64,000 bases of DNA from Thiohalocapsa sp963698775 (GTDB taxonomy: Bacteria > Pseudomonadota > Gammaproteobacteria > Chromatiales > Chromatiaceae): contig CAVOSE010000071.1 in the NCBI GenBank assembly GCA_963698775.1, positions 13,486-77,485 on the forward strand, read 5' to 3'. Position 1 is the stretch's first letter. Each line of letters begins with the position of its first letter. Shown one piece after another: positions 37,539 to 47,455 of the stretch. The notes beneath the pieces are model-generated. The model had not been told where the DNA came from, searched no databases, and worked only from the letters and a program-made list of their open reading frames with translations. The position numbers were made by a program, and so were the translations under genes.

Positions 37539-38309
37539 TCAGGCACTGGCCTGGGCGACGATCTGCTCTCCGGTCAGCCCGAAGCGGCGTTGGCGACGCG
37601 CAAAATCGTTCAGTGCCGCCAGATAAGCCGCGGCATCGAACTCCGGCCACATCAGATCTGAGAAGTAGAACTCGGCGTAAGCGGACTGCCAAAGCAGGAA
37701 ATTGCTGATGCGCTTCTCTCCACCGGTGCGAATGAAGAGGTCGGGATCAGGCACCTCGGGAAATGACAGGCGCGCGGAGATGGCTGACTCATCGATGTCT
37801 TCGACGCGTAGCCTACCGCCGGCAACGTCGGCCGCGACGGCACGCGCGGCTTGAGTGATATCCCAACGACCGCCATAGTTTGCGGCCACCTGGAGGACGA
37901 GTTTACGGTTGCCACGGGTCGCCTGCTGGGCGTTTTCGAACTGCGACTGCAGTCTGCCCGAAAAGGCCGACATGTCGCCGATGATGCGCAGCTGCACCTC
38001 ATGCTCGACCAGCCGCTTAACTTCGATCTGCAGCGTGCTCATGAACAGCTCCATCAACACGCTCACTTCGCTGGGCGGCCGACGCCAGTTCTCACTGCTG
38101 AATGCGAACAGCGTCAGCACCTTCACACCACAACGCAGGCTTTCCTCGACGACCGCGCGCACGCTCTTGGCACCCGCGCGGTGACCCGCGGTACGCGGAA
38201 GACCCCGATGCCGCGCCCAACGGCCGTTCCCATCCATGATGATGGCGACGTGCTCCGGCACCCGCTTACCCGCGTCTTCTCGATCGATGCCCGAACTATT
38301 GCTGGCCAC
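37539..38309 (-). CDS. uppS: Undecaprenyl pyrophosphate synthase
   Basis: cis-Prenyltransferase that makes the C55 lipid carrier for peptidoglycan and O-antigen. 256 residues; HVAIIMDGNGRWARHRGLPR holds the catalytic Asp, LTLFAFSSENWRRP and DLFIRTGGEKRISNFLLWQS follow, then YAEFYFSDLMWPEF. It sits between frr and cdsA in the standard order. Confidence 0.97.
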   Translation of the reverse strand: MASNSSGIDREDAGKRVPEHVAIIMDGNGRWARHRGLPRTAGHRAGAKSVRAVVEESLRCGVKVLTLFAFSSENWRRPPSEVSVLMELFMSTLQIEVKRLVEHEVQLRIIGDMSAFSGRLQSQFENAQQATRGNRKLVLQVAANYGGRWDITQAARAVAADVAGGRLRVEDIDESAISARLSFPEVPDPDLFIRTGGEKRISNFLLWQSAYAEFYFSDLMWPEFDAAAYLAALNDFARRQRRFGLTGEQIVAQASA

Positions 38310-38339
38310 TGGGTTTTGATCCGCTGCTGCTGAAACGGA

Positions 38340-38897
38340 TCAGATGGACATCAGGTCCGCTTCTTTCTCCTCGAGTATCCGATCGACTTCCTTCACGAAC
38401 TGATCGGTGAGCTTTTGCACGATTTCCTGCCCACGACGCTCATCGTCATCCGAGATGAGTTTCTCCTTCACCAACTCCTTCAGCTCGTTGTTCGCGTCAC
38501 GGCGAATGTTGCGCACGGCCACGCGCGCCTGCTCGGCCTCATGTCGCGCGATGCGTTGGAGGTCGCGGCGGCGTTCTTCCGTGAGTGCCGGCATCGGAAC
38601 ACGGATCACTGTGCCCGCGGTATTCGGATTGATGCCGAGGTCGGACTGCATGATCGCCTTCTCCACTGCCTGGACCATGCCCCTGTCCCAGGGTGTGACC
38701 GTCAGCATACGTGCGTCCTCGACCGCGACATTAGCCACTTGGGAGATGGGCACATCGCTGCCGTAATAGGACACGCGGAGATGATCGAGCAGCGAAGGGT
38801 GCGCCCGACCGGTGCGGATCTTGGCCAATTCGTGACGCAGCGCTTCCGCGCTTTTGCCCATTCGTTCGGCCGCATCTTTCTTTATGTCGTCGATCAT
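38340..38897 (-). CDS. frr: Ribosome recycling factor
   Basis: Splits post-termination ribosomes with EF-G. 185 residues from MIDDIKKDAAERMGKSAEAL; KIRTGRAHPSLLDHL and RVPMPALTEERRRDL are typical. ATG 38897 is two bases past the pyrH stop, so the longer upstream frame (into pyrH) is rejected. Confidence 0.98.
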   Translation of the reverse strand: MIDDIKKDAAERMGKSAEALRHELAKIRTGRAHPSLLDHLRVSYYGSDVPISQVANVAVEDARMLTVTPWDRGMVQAVEKAIMQSDLGINPNTAGTVIRVPMPALTEERRRDLQRIARHEAEQARVAVRNIRRDANNELKELVKEKLISDDDERRGQEIVQKLTDQFVKEVDRILEEKEADLMSI

Positions 38898-38899
38898 CG

Positions 38900-39622
38900 T
38901 TAATTTCCGGGCTCCACCAGGGAACCGATATTCTCGCCGGCCGCGACACGCACGAGCGCACCGGAATCGTAAATATTCATGACCCGCAGCGGAATGCCGT
39001 GGTCTCGACAAAGCACGATGGCGGTTGCATCCATGACTCCCAGCCCCTCGGCGAGTACCTGATCGTAACTCAGCCGCGCATAAAAACGCGCGGCCGGGTT
39101 CTTGACCGGGTCATCGGAGTAGATTCCGTCGACCTTGGTGGCCTTGATCAGGAGATCGGCCTTGATTTCCGCCGCCCGCAGGCTCGCCGCCGAGTCGGTG
39201 GTAAAGAATGGATTGCCGGTACCTGCCGCGAAGATGAGGATCCGCCCCTCCGCCAAAAGGCGCATCGCCTGCCGGCGATCGTAAGGTTCACAAACTTGGC
39301 CGATGGGGAACGCGGACATGACCTGTGCGCCCACATCGATGCGCTCAAGCGCATCTTGCATCGCCAGCGCGTTCATGACCGTGGCCAGCATGCCCATGTG
39401 ATCGCCCGTGACGCGATCCATACCACGGGCGGCCAGACCGGCGCCGCGAAAGATATTCCCTCCTCCTATCACGAGGGCGATTTCGGCTCCCCCCGCGGCA
39501 CATTCCGCCACTTCGGCCGCGAGCCGATCGAGCATTATCGGGTCGATACCACAGTGCGCATCGCCGAGGAGCGCCTCGCCGCTCAGCTTGATCAGAATGC
39601 GTCGATGAACTGCTTCACTCAC
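38900..39622 (-). CDS. pyrH: UMP kinase
   Basis: Phosphorylates UMP to UDP; the bacterial enzyme belongs to the amino-acid kinase family. 240 residues; ILIKLSGEALLGD, IALVIGGGNIFRGA, FAAGTGNPFFTTDSAA and LIKATKVDGIYSDDP are intact. The 117-bp gap to tsf is typical. Confidence 0.98.
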   Translation of the reverse strand: MSEAVHRRILIKLSGEALLGDAHCGIDPIMLDRLAAEVAECAAGGAEIALVIGGGNIFRGAGLAARGMDRVTGDHMGMLATVMNALAMQDALERIDVGAQVMSAFPIGQVCEPYDRRQAMRLLAEGRILIFAAGTGNPFFTTDSAASLRAAEIKADLLIKATKVDGIYSDDPVKNPAARFYARLSYDQVLAEGLGVMDATAIVLCRDHGIPLRVMNIYDSGALVRVAAGENIGSLVEPGN

Positions 39623-39739
39623 GGGACCCCGGCCTCGTCAATGTCGGAATATTGCGCCTAAGACGGGACTCGATCCATGTCCATATCAGACCGTCGCCGA
39701 TCAGGCGCAAATTGGCCCAGATTCGGCTGACGTTCAGAC

Positions 39740-40624
39740 CTAGAGCCCGGCCTGCGCCTTCACTTCGTCGGCGAAGTTCTCGGTCTTCTTCTCAATGCCC
39801 TCGCCAACCTCCAGGCGGACAAAGCGTACCACGCTCGCGTCCGCCTGTTTGAGCAGTTTCCCGACCTGTTGATCCGGGTCCTTGACGAACGCCTGACCAA
39901 GCAAGGTGACCTCCTCCATGTATTTGCGCATGCGGCCTTCGATGATCTTGTCGACGATGTTCTCGGGCTTGCCGCTCTCCAGGGCCTGCGCACGGAATAT
40001 CTCGCGCTCCTTCGCCAGCGCTTCAGCCGGCACTTCGTCGGCACTCACGCAGACGGGGTTGCTGGCGGCGATGTGCATGGCAATGTCGCGCCCCAGGGCC
40101 GCGTCGCCACCGACCATCTCCACCAACACGCCAATGCGCACGCCATGGCGATAGCTGTGGATCGCACCCTGCGCATCATCGAAGCGCACCAGTCGCCGCA
40201 ATTGAACGTTCTCGCCCACCTTGCTAATCAGCGCCTCGCGCGCCACGTCAACGGTGACGTCCTCACCCGCGGCGATCGGCTGCTGCGCTAGGGCGGTGGG
40301 GTCGGCGGCATCACTCGCCAAGGCTGCATCGGCGACCGCGCCGGTGAACTTGGCAAAGTTTTCGTCCTTCGCAACGAAGTCCGTCTCGCTATTGATCTCG
40401 ACTATCACGCCGCGGCGGGCATCGTCGCTGATGCGCAGCTCGATGGTGCCGTCGGCCGCGATTCGGCCCGCCTTTTTCGCCGCCTTCGCTTGACCAGATT
40501 TGCGCATGGCCTCAATGGCTGCATCAATGTCGCCATCGGTCTCTACGAGTGCCTTCTTGCACTCCATCATGCCCGCGCCTGTGCGCTCACGCAGCTCCTT
40601 GACCAGGGAGGCTGTAATGGCCAT
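39740..40624 (-). CDS. tsf: Elongation factor Ts
   Basis: Nucleotide exchange factor for EF-Tu. 294 residues: UBA-like N-terminus (LVKELRERTGAGMMECKKAL), core INSETDFVAKDENF with the EF-Tu-contact motif, and a second repeat to the end. It follows rpsB by 103 bases, the usual two-gene transcript. Confidence 0.98.
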   Translation of the reverse strand: MAITASLVKELRERTGAGMMECKKALVETDGDIDAAIEAMRKSGQAKAAKKAGRIAADGTIELRISDDARRGVIVEINSETDFVAKDENFAKFTGAVADAALASDAADPTALAQQPIAAGEDVTVDVAREALISKVGENVQLRRLVRFDDAQGAIHSYRHGVRIGVLVEMVGGDAALGRDIAMHIAASNPVCVSADEVPAEALAKEREIFRAQALESGKPENIVDKIIEGRMRKYMEEVTLLGQAFVKDPDQQVGKLLKQADASVVRFVRLEVGEGIEKKTENFADEVKAQAGL

Positions 40625-40727
40625 GAGTAACTCCAGAATGATTTGATGTTTGCTAATTCGAATGATTCAGTAGGCGCCGATGCCAGCAACTGAGCGCCTG
40701 CATCGGCCCCACGACGGCTGCGGCCCC

Positions 40728-41540
40728 TTAAGTGGCCTGAGGCGCGGACTCTGGTGCGACTTCAGGTGTCGGCTCGGCCGCTGGTGTCTCGACACTCTCG
40801 ATGTCGGGCAGCTCGTCTGCCAACATCTCCGATCGGCGCCCACCAGCCATCGCGGCGGCGGTCTGGCGACCGTCGAGGATGGCGGAAGCAGCACCCTCGA
40901 TGTAGAGACGCACAGCGCGAATCGCGTCGTCGTTACCGGGAATCACGTAGTCGATCTTGCTCGGATCGTTGTTGGTATCGACGACTCCAACGACAGGGAT
41001 GCCGAGCTTGTTTGCCTCGGAAATGGCGATCTTCTCGTGACCCACATCGATCACGAACATCGCATCCGGCAGACCGTCCATGTTCTTAATTCCACCGAGG
41101 CTGCGCTCGAGTTTTTCGCACTCGCGCTCCAGGGTCAGCGCTTCCTTCTTGCCGAAACGATGAATAGAGCCGTCTTCGAACATGGCCTCCAGCTCCTTCA
41201 GGCGCTGGATGGACTGTTTAACCGTCTTGAAGTTGGTCAGCATGCCGCCGAGCCAACGGTGATTGACGTAGGGCATGCCGCAGCGGCTCGCCGCCTCGCG
41301 GACCGCATCTTGGGCGGCACGCTTGGTGCCAACGAACAGCACCTTGCCGCCGTTTGCGGACAGCTTGCCGAGATAGTTGGCCGCGTCCTGGTACAGCGGC
41401 AGCGTCTTTTCGAGATTGACGATATGGATCTTGTTGCGCTGGCCGAAGATGTAAGCGGCCATCTTCGGGTTCCAGTAACGGGTTTGGTGACCGAAATGGA
41501 CACCAGCCTGCAGCATCTGCCGCATGGATACATCACTCAT
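40728..41540 (-). CDS. rpsB: 30S ribosomal protein S2
   Basis: 270 residues; MRQMLQAGVHFGHQTRYWNP, VLFVGTKRAAQD, NHRWLGGMLTNFKTVKQSI and PDAMFVIDVGHEKIAI are clear. The C-terminal tail after residue 230 is an Ala/Pro/Glu-rich extension (ESVETPAAEPTPEVAPESAP), longer than in E. coli. GAGGA supports ATG 41540. It heads the minus-strand supercluster and has a long leader (see the candidate promoter upstream). Confidence 0.98.
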   Translation of the reverse strand: MSDVSMRQMLQAGVHFGHQTRYWNPKMAAYIFGQRNKIHIVNLEKTLPLYQDAANYLGKLSANGGKVLFVGTKRAAQDAVREAASRCGMPYVNHRWLGGMLTNFKTVKQSIQRLKELEAMFEDGSIHRFGKKEALTLERECEKLERSLGGIKNMDGLPDAMFVIDVGHEKIAISEANKLGIPVVGVVDTNNDPSKIDYVIPGNDDAIRAVRLYIEGAASAILDGRQTAAAMAGGRRSEMLADELPDIESVETPAAEPTPEVAPESAPQAT

Positions 41541-42068
41541 TGGTTTTTCCTCAATCGGGTTGAACCTCCACGCGTCCCATGTCGCAACCCGCAAGCGGGC
41601 ACCCGGCAACATGTGTCGACACGTGTGTGGCGTTAATGAAGGTCGACGACCAAAAATACTGCCTAAACATCCCCATCGTCCCCGCGCATGCTATGGCTGG
41701 GGTCGCGGCGATGGCGGGAGATCGCACCGCTGCCTCCGGGGCAGGCGCCTCGCCTCGAAACGACAACCGGCTCAAACCCGCACGCGCAAGCTTACACATG
41801 TAGGCTGTTGCAACCGCGGGAGATCGTCGGCAGATTGAAGTCGCCGGCAGGTTGTGGCCAAACGTTTGCCCGACCACGCCGCTTTTTATAACATGGTGGG
41901 TCACCCACGGGCAATTGCGAAAGACAGCTGCACGCATTCTTGGAACCGAGAGACGGGCACCCACACCGTCCGTTCGCAGGCCCCGGAGACGCCAGCCATA
42001 CAAGCGGAGGCGATTAGCCGAGCCCCACCCTTCGCGCCCCTATCAGCCCAGCCCCGTCACACGAAGTT
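41541..42068. other. Divergent rpsB/map regulatory region
   Basis: No gene supported in these 528 bases. It must hold the rpsB leader and both promoters. A 13-bp palindrome lies at 41896-41908 inside a sigma-70-like promoter for the minus strand, and the same block offers TATAAC on the plus strand. The rpsB leader would be about 340 nt if that promoter is used, enough room for autogenous control by S2, which is known in other gammaproteobacteria. Confidence 0.5.
41885..41914 (-). promoter_or_regulatory. Candidate sigma-70 promoter with palindromic spacer
   Basis: On the minus strand TTGCCC (-35) and TATAAA (-10) are 18 bases apart. The spacer contains the perfect palindrome GTGGGT-C-ACCCAC, a plausible repressor site. 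It points toward rpsB. Prediction from consensus only. Confidence 0.35.
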
Positions 42069-42851
42069 ATGAGCATTACGATCAAAAGTAGCGACGAGAT
42101 CGACAAGATGCGCGTCGCGGGACGCCTGGCAGCCGACGTACTGGAGATGATCGGCGAACAGGTGCGACCGGGCGTCACCACCGACGAACTCGACCGTATC
42201 TGCCACAGCTTTATCGTCAACGAACAACGCGCCACGCCGGCGCCGCTCGATTACAAAGGCTTCCCCCGCTCGATCTGTACCTCGGTCAACAATCAAGTCT
42301 GTCACGGCATCCCCGGCAACAAGCGCCTCAAGAAAGGAGACATCGTCAACATTGACATCACCGTCATCAAGGACGGCTTCCACGGTGATACGAGCAAGAT
42401 GTTCTTCGTCGGCGAACCTTCCGTTATGGCGCGCCGGCTCGTGAGCGTTACCCAGCAGGCCCTGCGTATCGGCATCGCCCAAGTTGCCCCAGGGGCCACC
42501 CTCGGCGACATCGGCCACGCCATTCAGACGTTCGTCGAGGGGCACAAATTCTCGGTCGTGCGTGAGTACTGCGGACACGGCATCGGGCGCGAGTTTCACG
42601 AAGAACCACAAGTGCTGCATTACGGTTCGCCCGGCGACGGCGTTGTGCTTCAGCCCGGCATGTGCTTCACGATCGAACCCATGGTCAACGCCGGCAAGCG
42701 GCAGGTCAAACTGCTTCCGGACGGCTGGACCGTGGTCACCAAAGACCGCAGCCTGTCGGCGCAGTGGGAACACACGATCCTGGTGACCGATCAGGGACAC
42801 GAAATACTGACCCTCCGCGACGAGGAGCGCGAGCCCCCTCTCGCCGCATGA
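42069..42851 (+). CDS. map: Methionine aminopeptidase, type I
   Basis: Removes the initiator methionine. 260 residues; the five metal ligands are in NIDITVIKDGFHGDTS (two Asp), GHGIGREFHEEP (His), FTIEPM (Glu) and QWEHTI (Glu). The conserved substrate histidine is in NNQVCHGIPG. Divergent from rpsB and overlapping glnD by ATGA, the classic map-glnD order. Confidence 0.98.
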   Translation: MSITIKSSDEIDKMRVAGRLAADVLEMIGEQVRPGVTTDELDRICHSFIVNEQRATPAPLDYKGFPRSICTSVNNQVCHGIPGNKRLKKGDIVNIDITVIKDGFHGDTSKMFFVGEPSVMARRLVSVTQQALRIGIAQVAPGATLGDIGHAIQTFVEGHKFSVVREYCGHGIGREFHEEPQVLHYGSPGDGVVLQPGMCFTIEPMVNAGKRQVKLLPDGWTVVTKDRSLSAQWEHTILVTDQGHEILTLRDEEREPPLAA

Positions 42852-45517
42852 ACGCCATCATCGCTGACACAACTGCAGTACAGGACCTCGATGCAGATCT
42901 GCTGATCCACGCCAACTATGCCGATGCGCTGGCGCTGTTCAAGCAGGCGCTGAAAGAGTCCAAGCTGAACCTCTTCCGGCGTTTTCAGGAGGGTGCGCCG
43001 GTCGCAAACCTGGTTCGCGAGCACAGCGCACTGGTGGATCTGTTGGTGACCTGCGCCTGGTATCGGTTCATGCCGCCCGACGAGCCGGCTGCCATGGTGG
43101 CGGTCGGCGGCTATGGCAGACGCGAGCTGCATCCCGCCTCCGATATCGACCTCATGATCCTGCTGGAACCCGATGCCGTTGTGCGCGTCGGCAACACCAT
43201 CTCCGAATTGGTCACATTCCTCTGGGATATCGGGCTCGAGATCGGGCACTCCGTTCGGACGGTGGCGCAATGCCGCGAACACGCCGAGGCCGACGTCACC
43301 GTCATCACCAATTTGATCGAGGCACGACTGATCACCGGCGACAAGGGGCTGTTCGACGCCATGCGGGAGGCGATTGGGCCAGACAGCATCTGGCCCAGCG
43401 ACGCATTTTTCGAGGCCAAGTGCAAGGAGCAGCTGACGCGCTGGCGGAAGTACGGCGAAACCGCTTACAACCTGGAACCCAATATAAAGGAAAACCCCGG
43501 CGGCCTGCGTGACATCCAGATGATCGCCTGGGTAACCAAGCGCCACTTCGGCGCGGACTCCCTGCACGACTTGGTCGAGCACGGCTTTTTGACCGAAGCG
43601 GAATACCTCGCGCTGATCGAGGGCCAGTCGCTTCTATGGCGCATCCGCTTCGCGCTCCACCGCCTAAGCGGGCGCCGCGAAGATCGACTGCTGTTCGATT
43701 ACCAACGGACGCTGGCCGATGAGTTCGGCTTTTCTGACCACGGCGACAGCCTCGCCGTCGAACAACTCATGCAGCAATATTACCGCACGGTGATAGAGCT
43801 GAATCGGCTGAACGAAATGCTGTTGCAGCTGTTTCAGGAGGCGATCCTGCTGCACGATCAGATCGGCCCGCCACAACCTATCAGCAAGCGTTTCCAGAGT
43901 CGCAGCGGCTATCTTGAGGTCACCCACCCGAAGGTCTTCGAGCACCGACCGTTCGCGTTGTTAGAGGTATTTTATGTGCTACAGCAGAATCCACGGCTCA
44001 AGGGCATCCGCGCCAGCACCATTCGCCTGATCCGTGAAAACCGCCACCGCATCGACGACGACTTTCGCGAGGACCTGCGCACGCGCAGCCTGTTCATGGA
44101 GATCGTGCGCTATCCGCGCGGTCTGACGCACGCGTTGCGCCGCATGAACCGCTACGGGGTTCTGGCCGCCTACATCCCCGCCTTCGCCAATATCGTCGGA
44201 CGCATGCAGTATGACCTGTTCCATGTCTATACCGTCGACGAACACACGCTGCGGCTGCTGCGCAACCTTCGCCGCTTTACCATTCAGGAGCACCACGGCG
44301 AGTTCCCTTTGTGCAGTGCCATCGCCCAGCGTATCCCCAAGATCGAACTGTTGTACCTGGCAGGACTGTTCCACGACATCGCCAAGGGCCGCGGTGGTGA
44401 CCACTCATTGCTCGGAGCGCGCGACGCCTGGGACTTCTGTCAGTTGCATTCGCTCAGCGAATTCGACAGCCGGCTGGTGGCCTGGCTGGTGGAACACCAC
44501 CTGCTGATGTCCATGACCGCACAGCGCAAGGACATCTCCGACCCAGGCGTTATCCAGGCGTTCGCGGAGCAGATCGGCGATAGCAGCCGGCTGGATTACC
44601 TCTACCTGCTGACGGTGGCCGACGCCCGCGCCACCAATCCGAAGCGCTGGAACTCCTGGAAGAATGCCCTGCTCCGCGACCTCTACCAAGCGACCCGCCG
44701 CAGCCTCAACCGAGGCTTGGACAATCCTCAGGCGCAAGATGACATGGTGGAGCAAAAGCAGCGCGAGGCAATGCGGGCGCTCGCCTTCGAAGGTATCGAC
44801 GCAGAGGAATGCCGCGATCTATGGAGCCGCTTCGGCCTAGAGTTCTTCGCACCCAGTTCACCAGAGGAGATCGCGTGGCAAACCAAGCAGATGCTGGATG
44901 CCGATTGCCACGACCTCCCCCTCGTCGTGATCCGCCCCGTGGCATCGCGCGGCTGCAGCGAAGTCTTCATCTACAGCCTTGACCAAAAGAATCTGTTCGT
45001 ACGCATCACCGCCCTGCTCGATCAGCGCGCATTGAGCATCATGGACGCCCGCATCACCACCACCGAGGATGGCATCGCGGTCAATACCTTTCAGGTGCTG
45101 GGCCCCGACCACGCTCCCATCGAGCAGGGGCGGGAAAGCGACGAACTGCGCGATCTGCTACTTCAGACCCTCGGTGAGCACGACGACAACGCCTTGCGCG
45201 TCAGCCGGCGACTACCCCGGCAGCATCGACATTTCCCCACCGAGACCCGGGTCAGTTTCACTGAGGACATGCGCAATCAACGCACCATGATGCGCCTGAC
45301 CACGCTTGATCGCCCCGGCCTCCTCGCGGAGATCGGCGCGGTGTTCGAACAATGTGACATTCGTCTGCAAAGTGCCAAGATCGCCACAGTCGGCGCTGAC
45401 GTCGACGATGTCTTCTTCATTTCCACGCAGGAGGCCACGCCGATCACCTGCGAGGCTGCATTGACCTGTCTGCGCCAGGAGATCCACAAACGTCTGGAGA
45501 CGCCCAATCCGTCCTGA
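42848..45517 (+). CDS. glnD: Bifunctional PII uridylyltransferase/UMP-removing enzyme GlnD
   Basis: Senses glutamine and sets PII uridylylation, so it governs nitrogen control. 889 residues: nucleotidyltransferase domain (VGGYGRRELHPASDIDLMIL, near 80-100), HD hydrolase domain (GLFHDIAKGRGGDHSLLGA, near 500), and two C-terminal ACT domains (VFIYSLDQKNLFVRITALL; TTLDRPGLLAEIGAVF). The ATG overlaps the map stop. Length and domain order are normal. Confidence 0.98.
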   Translation: MNAIIADTTAVQDLDADLLIHANYADALALFKQALKESKLNLFRRFQEGAPVANLVREHSALVDLLVTCAWYRFMPPDEPAAMVAVGGYGRRELHPASDIDLMILLEPDAVVRVGNTISELVTFLWDIGLEIGHSVRTVAQCREHAEADVTVITNLIEARLITGDKGLFDAMREAIGPDSIWPSDAFFEAKCKEQLTRWRKYGETAYNLEPNIKENPGGLRDIQMIAWVTKRHFGADSLHDLVEHGFLTEAEYLALIEGQSLLWRIRFALHRLSGRREDRLLFDYQRTLADEFGFSDHGDSLAVEQLMQQYYRTVIELNRLNEMLLQLFQEAILLHDQIGPPQPISKRFQSRSGYLEVTHPKVFEHRPFALLEVFYVLQQNPRLKGIRASTIRLIRENRHRIDDDFREDLRTRSLFMEIVRYPRGLTHALRRMNRYGVLAAYIPAFANIVGRMQYDLFHVYTVDEHTLRLLRNLRRFTIQEHHGEFPLCSAIAQRIPKIELLYLAGLFHDIAKGRGGDHSLLGARDAWDFCQLHSLSEFDSRLVAWLVEHHLLMSMTAQRKDISDPGVIQAFAEQIGDSSRLDYLYLLTVADARATNPKRWNSWKNALLRDLYQATRRSLNRGLDNPQAQDDMVEQKQREAMRALAFEGIDAEECRDLWSRFGLEFFAPSSPEEIAWQTKQMLDADCHDLPLVVIRPVASRGCSEVFIYSLDQKNLFVRITALLDQRALSIMDARITTTEDGIAVNTFQVLGPDHAPIEQGRESDELRDLLLQTLGEHDDNALRVSRRLPRQHRHFPTETRVSFTEDMRNQRTMMRLTTLDRPGLLAEIGAVFEQCDIRLQSAKIATVGADVDDVFFISTQEATPITCEAALTCLRQEIHKRLETPNPS

Positions 45518-45656
45518 GCGTCGTATCCCTACAGAACGGGACGGGGATGCGATGGTGGTGTGAGTCGGTCGAATGCCGCATTGGCGATTGACGACGCGCG
45601 GCTTGTGGCCTAAAACAGTGATTAACCAGATACTAAATTCAAGCGACAGGGCGCAG

Positions 45657-46169
45657 ATGAGCAGGACTCCGGCACGGTTACGACTGTCGATCCTATGCGG
45701 CGCGGCACTACTGCCCACAATCCCCTTCGGCGCCACACCTGCCGGCGATCCACAGACAACGGATTGGGCGCGTCCAGCTCAGCAATCGGGTCCCCAAATC
45801 CCGCAAACGGGTGGCGATACCGCGTCAGCCGCGGTCCCTCGGGTTCCGCGCTGGCTCGATGAGGTGCGCAGCCAACGTCGAGCACTGCAAGAGCAGCGTC
45901 GCGCGCAGCGCGATGCACGTCGACGCGCCATCGACCCGGTCGGCGCCGCCCAGTTCGGGGCGCGCGAGGATGCATTCCTGCGCAGGCGGCAGGAGAGGCA
46001 AGACATGATCGAGCAAGACCGTCGCTCGTTCCTAAACCAGGGGCCCTGGTCCACACCGTGGCCACCGCCAAGACCCGCTGTCCCGAGCGGCGAACAGGGG
46101 GAGGTACCGACAACACCCGATGCCGAATCGCTAGACTGGGACAACGGCTGGTATTTTCGAGGCTGGTGA
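45657..46169 (+). CDS. Small exported Arg/Pro-rich protein, unknown function
   Basis: A 170-residue protein with a signal peptide (RLSILCGAALLPTIPFGATPA), then a Pro/Gln-rich linker, a very basic helical stretch (RSQRRALQEQRRAQRDARRR) and an acidic, aromatic end (AESLDWDNGWYFRGW). There is no known domain and no cysteine after the signal. ATG 45657 has AGGG upstream. It follows glnD by 139 bases. Confidence 0.65.
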   Translation: MSRTPARLRLSILCGAALLPTIPFGATPAGDPQTTDWARPAQQSGPQIPQTGGDTASAAVPRVPRWLDEVRSQRRALQEQRRAQRDARRRAIDPVGAAQFGAREDAFLRRRQERQDMIEQDRRSFLNQGPWSTPWPPPRPAVPSGEQGEVPTTPDAESLDWDNGWYFRGW

Positions 46170-46275
46170 TGCCACCCAACAGTCTAGGCGATTGCCGGAA
46201 AATCTCATACCAGATGACGCCGGATTGAGGTTCGATACGAGATCTAGCAGAAATCGCCTTAAACGCGAACCCCAG

Positions 46276-46650
46276 TCACATCACCTCGATGAACTCGAGC
46301 GCGTTTGCGTCCGGGTCTCGACAAAACAACGCTCGACGCCCGGAGCGGCTGAGGCTGTAAGCGATTCCTGCCCGCGACAGGAGGTCCGACAACTGATCCA
46401 GGTCAGGAACGGCCAGGGCTAAGTGGCGATCACGCCCCCCGTGCGCTGGTCTCTGTTCGGTTGGATCCGGGTTCGGCAGTTCCAGTAAGTGGATTTGCTG
46501 CCTACCGAGCCGCAGCCAGGCGCCTGGGTAGCCCAGATCGGGCCTCGATGCATCGACAGATAGGCCGAGGAGATCTCGATAGAAACGGAGAGACCGGCTC
46601 GTATCGGCGACGATCAAGCTGACGTGATGTATTCCAGCAATCAGGGACAA
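46276..46650 (-). CDS. VOC superfamily (glyoxalase-like) protein
   Basis: A 124-residue single VOC domain: IAGIHHVSLIVADTSRSLRF, FYRDLLGLSVD, ... HGGRDRHLALAVPDLDQLSD and a C-terminal CRDPDANALEFIEVM. The metal-site residues (His in IHHVSL, His in DRHLAL, Glu in LEFIEV) are present, so a metalloenzyme is possible. TTG 46650 is chosen because GGAG sits seven bases upstream and homologs begin there; the ATG further upstream adds a non-conserved tail. The substrate is unknown. Confidence 0.82.
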   Translation of the reverse strand: MSLIAGIHHVSLIVADTSRSLRFYRDLLGLSVDASRPDLGYPGAWLRLGRQQIHLLELPNPDPTEQRPAHGGRDRHLALAVPDLDQLSDLLSRAGIAYSLSRSGRRALFCRDPDANALEFIEVM

Positions 46651-46859
46651 GCGGCTTCTCCGGGTCTCATCTGATCTGAGGTAGACGGCGCTCTTTGGCG
46701 ACGCTGACCAGCGATCGGGGGCATTTTGCATGGCGCCCGGTTCTGGGACCGGGCACGCGTGGCTCGCTTCGGTTCGCGATTCGTCTGATGCCAACAACGA
46801 ATGTTAGACTGGTGGATTGGCAACCTGGCGTGCGCCCGAAAGAACAACGACGCGAGACA

Positions 46860-47428
46860 ATGTCGAACACGCACAGCGAAATTTCCAGCGTCCTCTCCGT
46901 AGATACTAACCGAATATTGCATGGTTTGGAGCGTGTCACCAGCCTGATGGTGGATGCGCGTGATCCACGTGACGCTTTGGAACGCATCGGGCTCGTCCTC
47001 ACCGAGGTCCTGCGCGCCAACCGCTGGTCGATCATGCTGAAAACCGAGCTGGATGTCATTCGCATCAGCTTGGCGAAAGGGCTGCCAAGGCATGTGATCG
47101 ATCAGACCTGCGTCCAACGATCGATCGCATTCAGGAGACCCAGTCGACGGGCTTACCGCTGGGCATGTTCGAAAATCAGCGCTACGGCGTGGAAAAACTG
47201 CACATCCAATCCGGCGATCTGCTGGTGCTATCGACCGACGGCATCGCCGAAGCGACCAACCCGAGAGGCATCCCCTTCGGACGGGAGCGGCTGAAAGATG
47301 CGGTCCGGGAGCTGTGGGAGCATCCCGCGGAGTACATCGCGCAAGACATCAAACAACGGGTTCTGGATTTCTCCTACCCCCAAGCCTTGCAGGATGATCT
47401 TTCGCTCATTGTCGTCAAGATTCTCTAG
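46860..47428 (+). pseudogene. GAF-SpoIIE (PP2C) phosphatase gene, internally deleted
   Basis: The 5' part encodes the start of a GAF domain (GLERVTSLMVDARDPRDALE ... SIMLKTELDVIRISLAKGLP). The 3' part, in another frame, encodes the end of a SpoIIE-type phosphatase (STGLPLGMFENQRYG, GDLLVLSTDGIAEATN, LQDDLSLIVVKI). The rest of GAF and most of the phosphatase domain, probably over 200 residues, are missing at about 47100-47115, where the frame also shifts. The remnant lacks most metal-binding aspartates and cannot be active. In intact relatives such proteins antagonise anti-sigma factor kinases. Confidence 0.85.
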
Positions 47429-47455
47429 CAACAGCGAAACATATTGAACTCCCGA

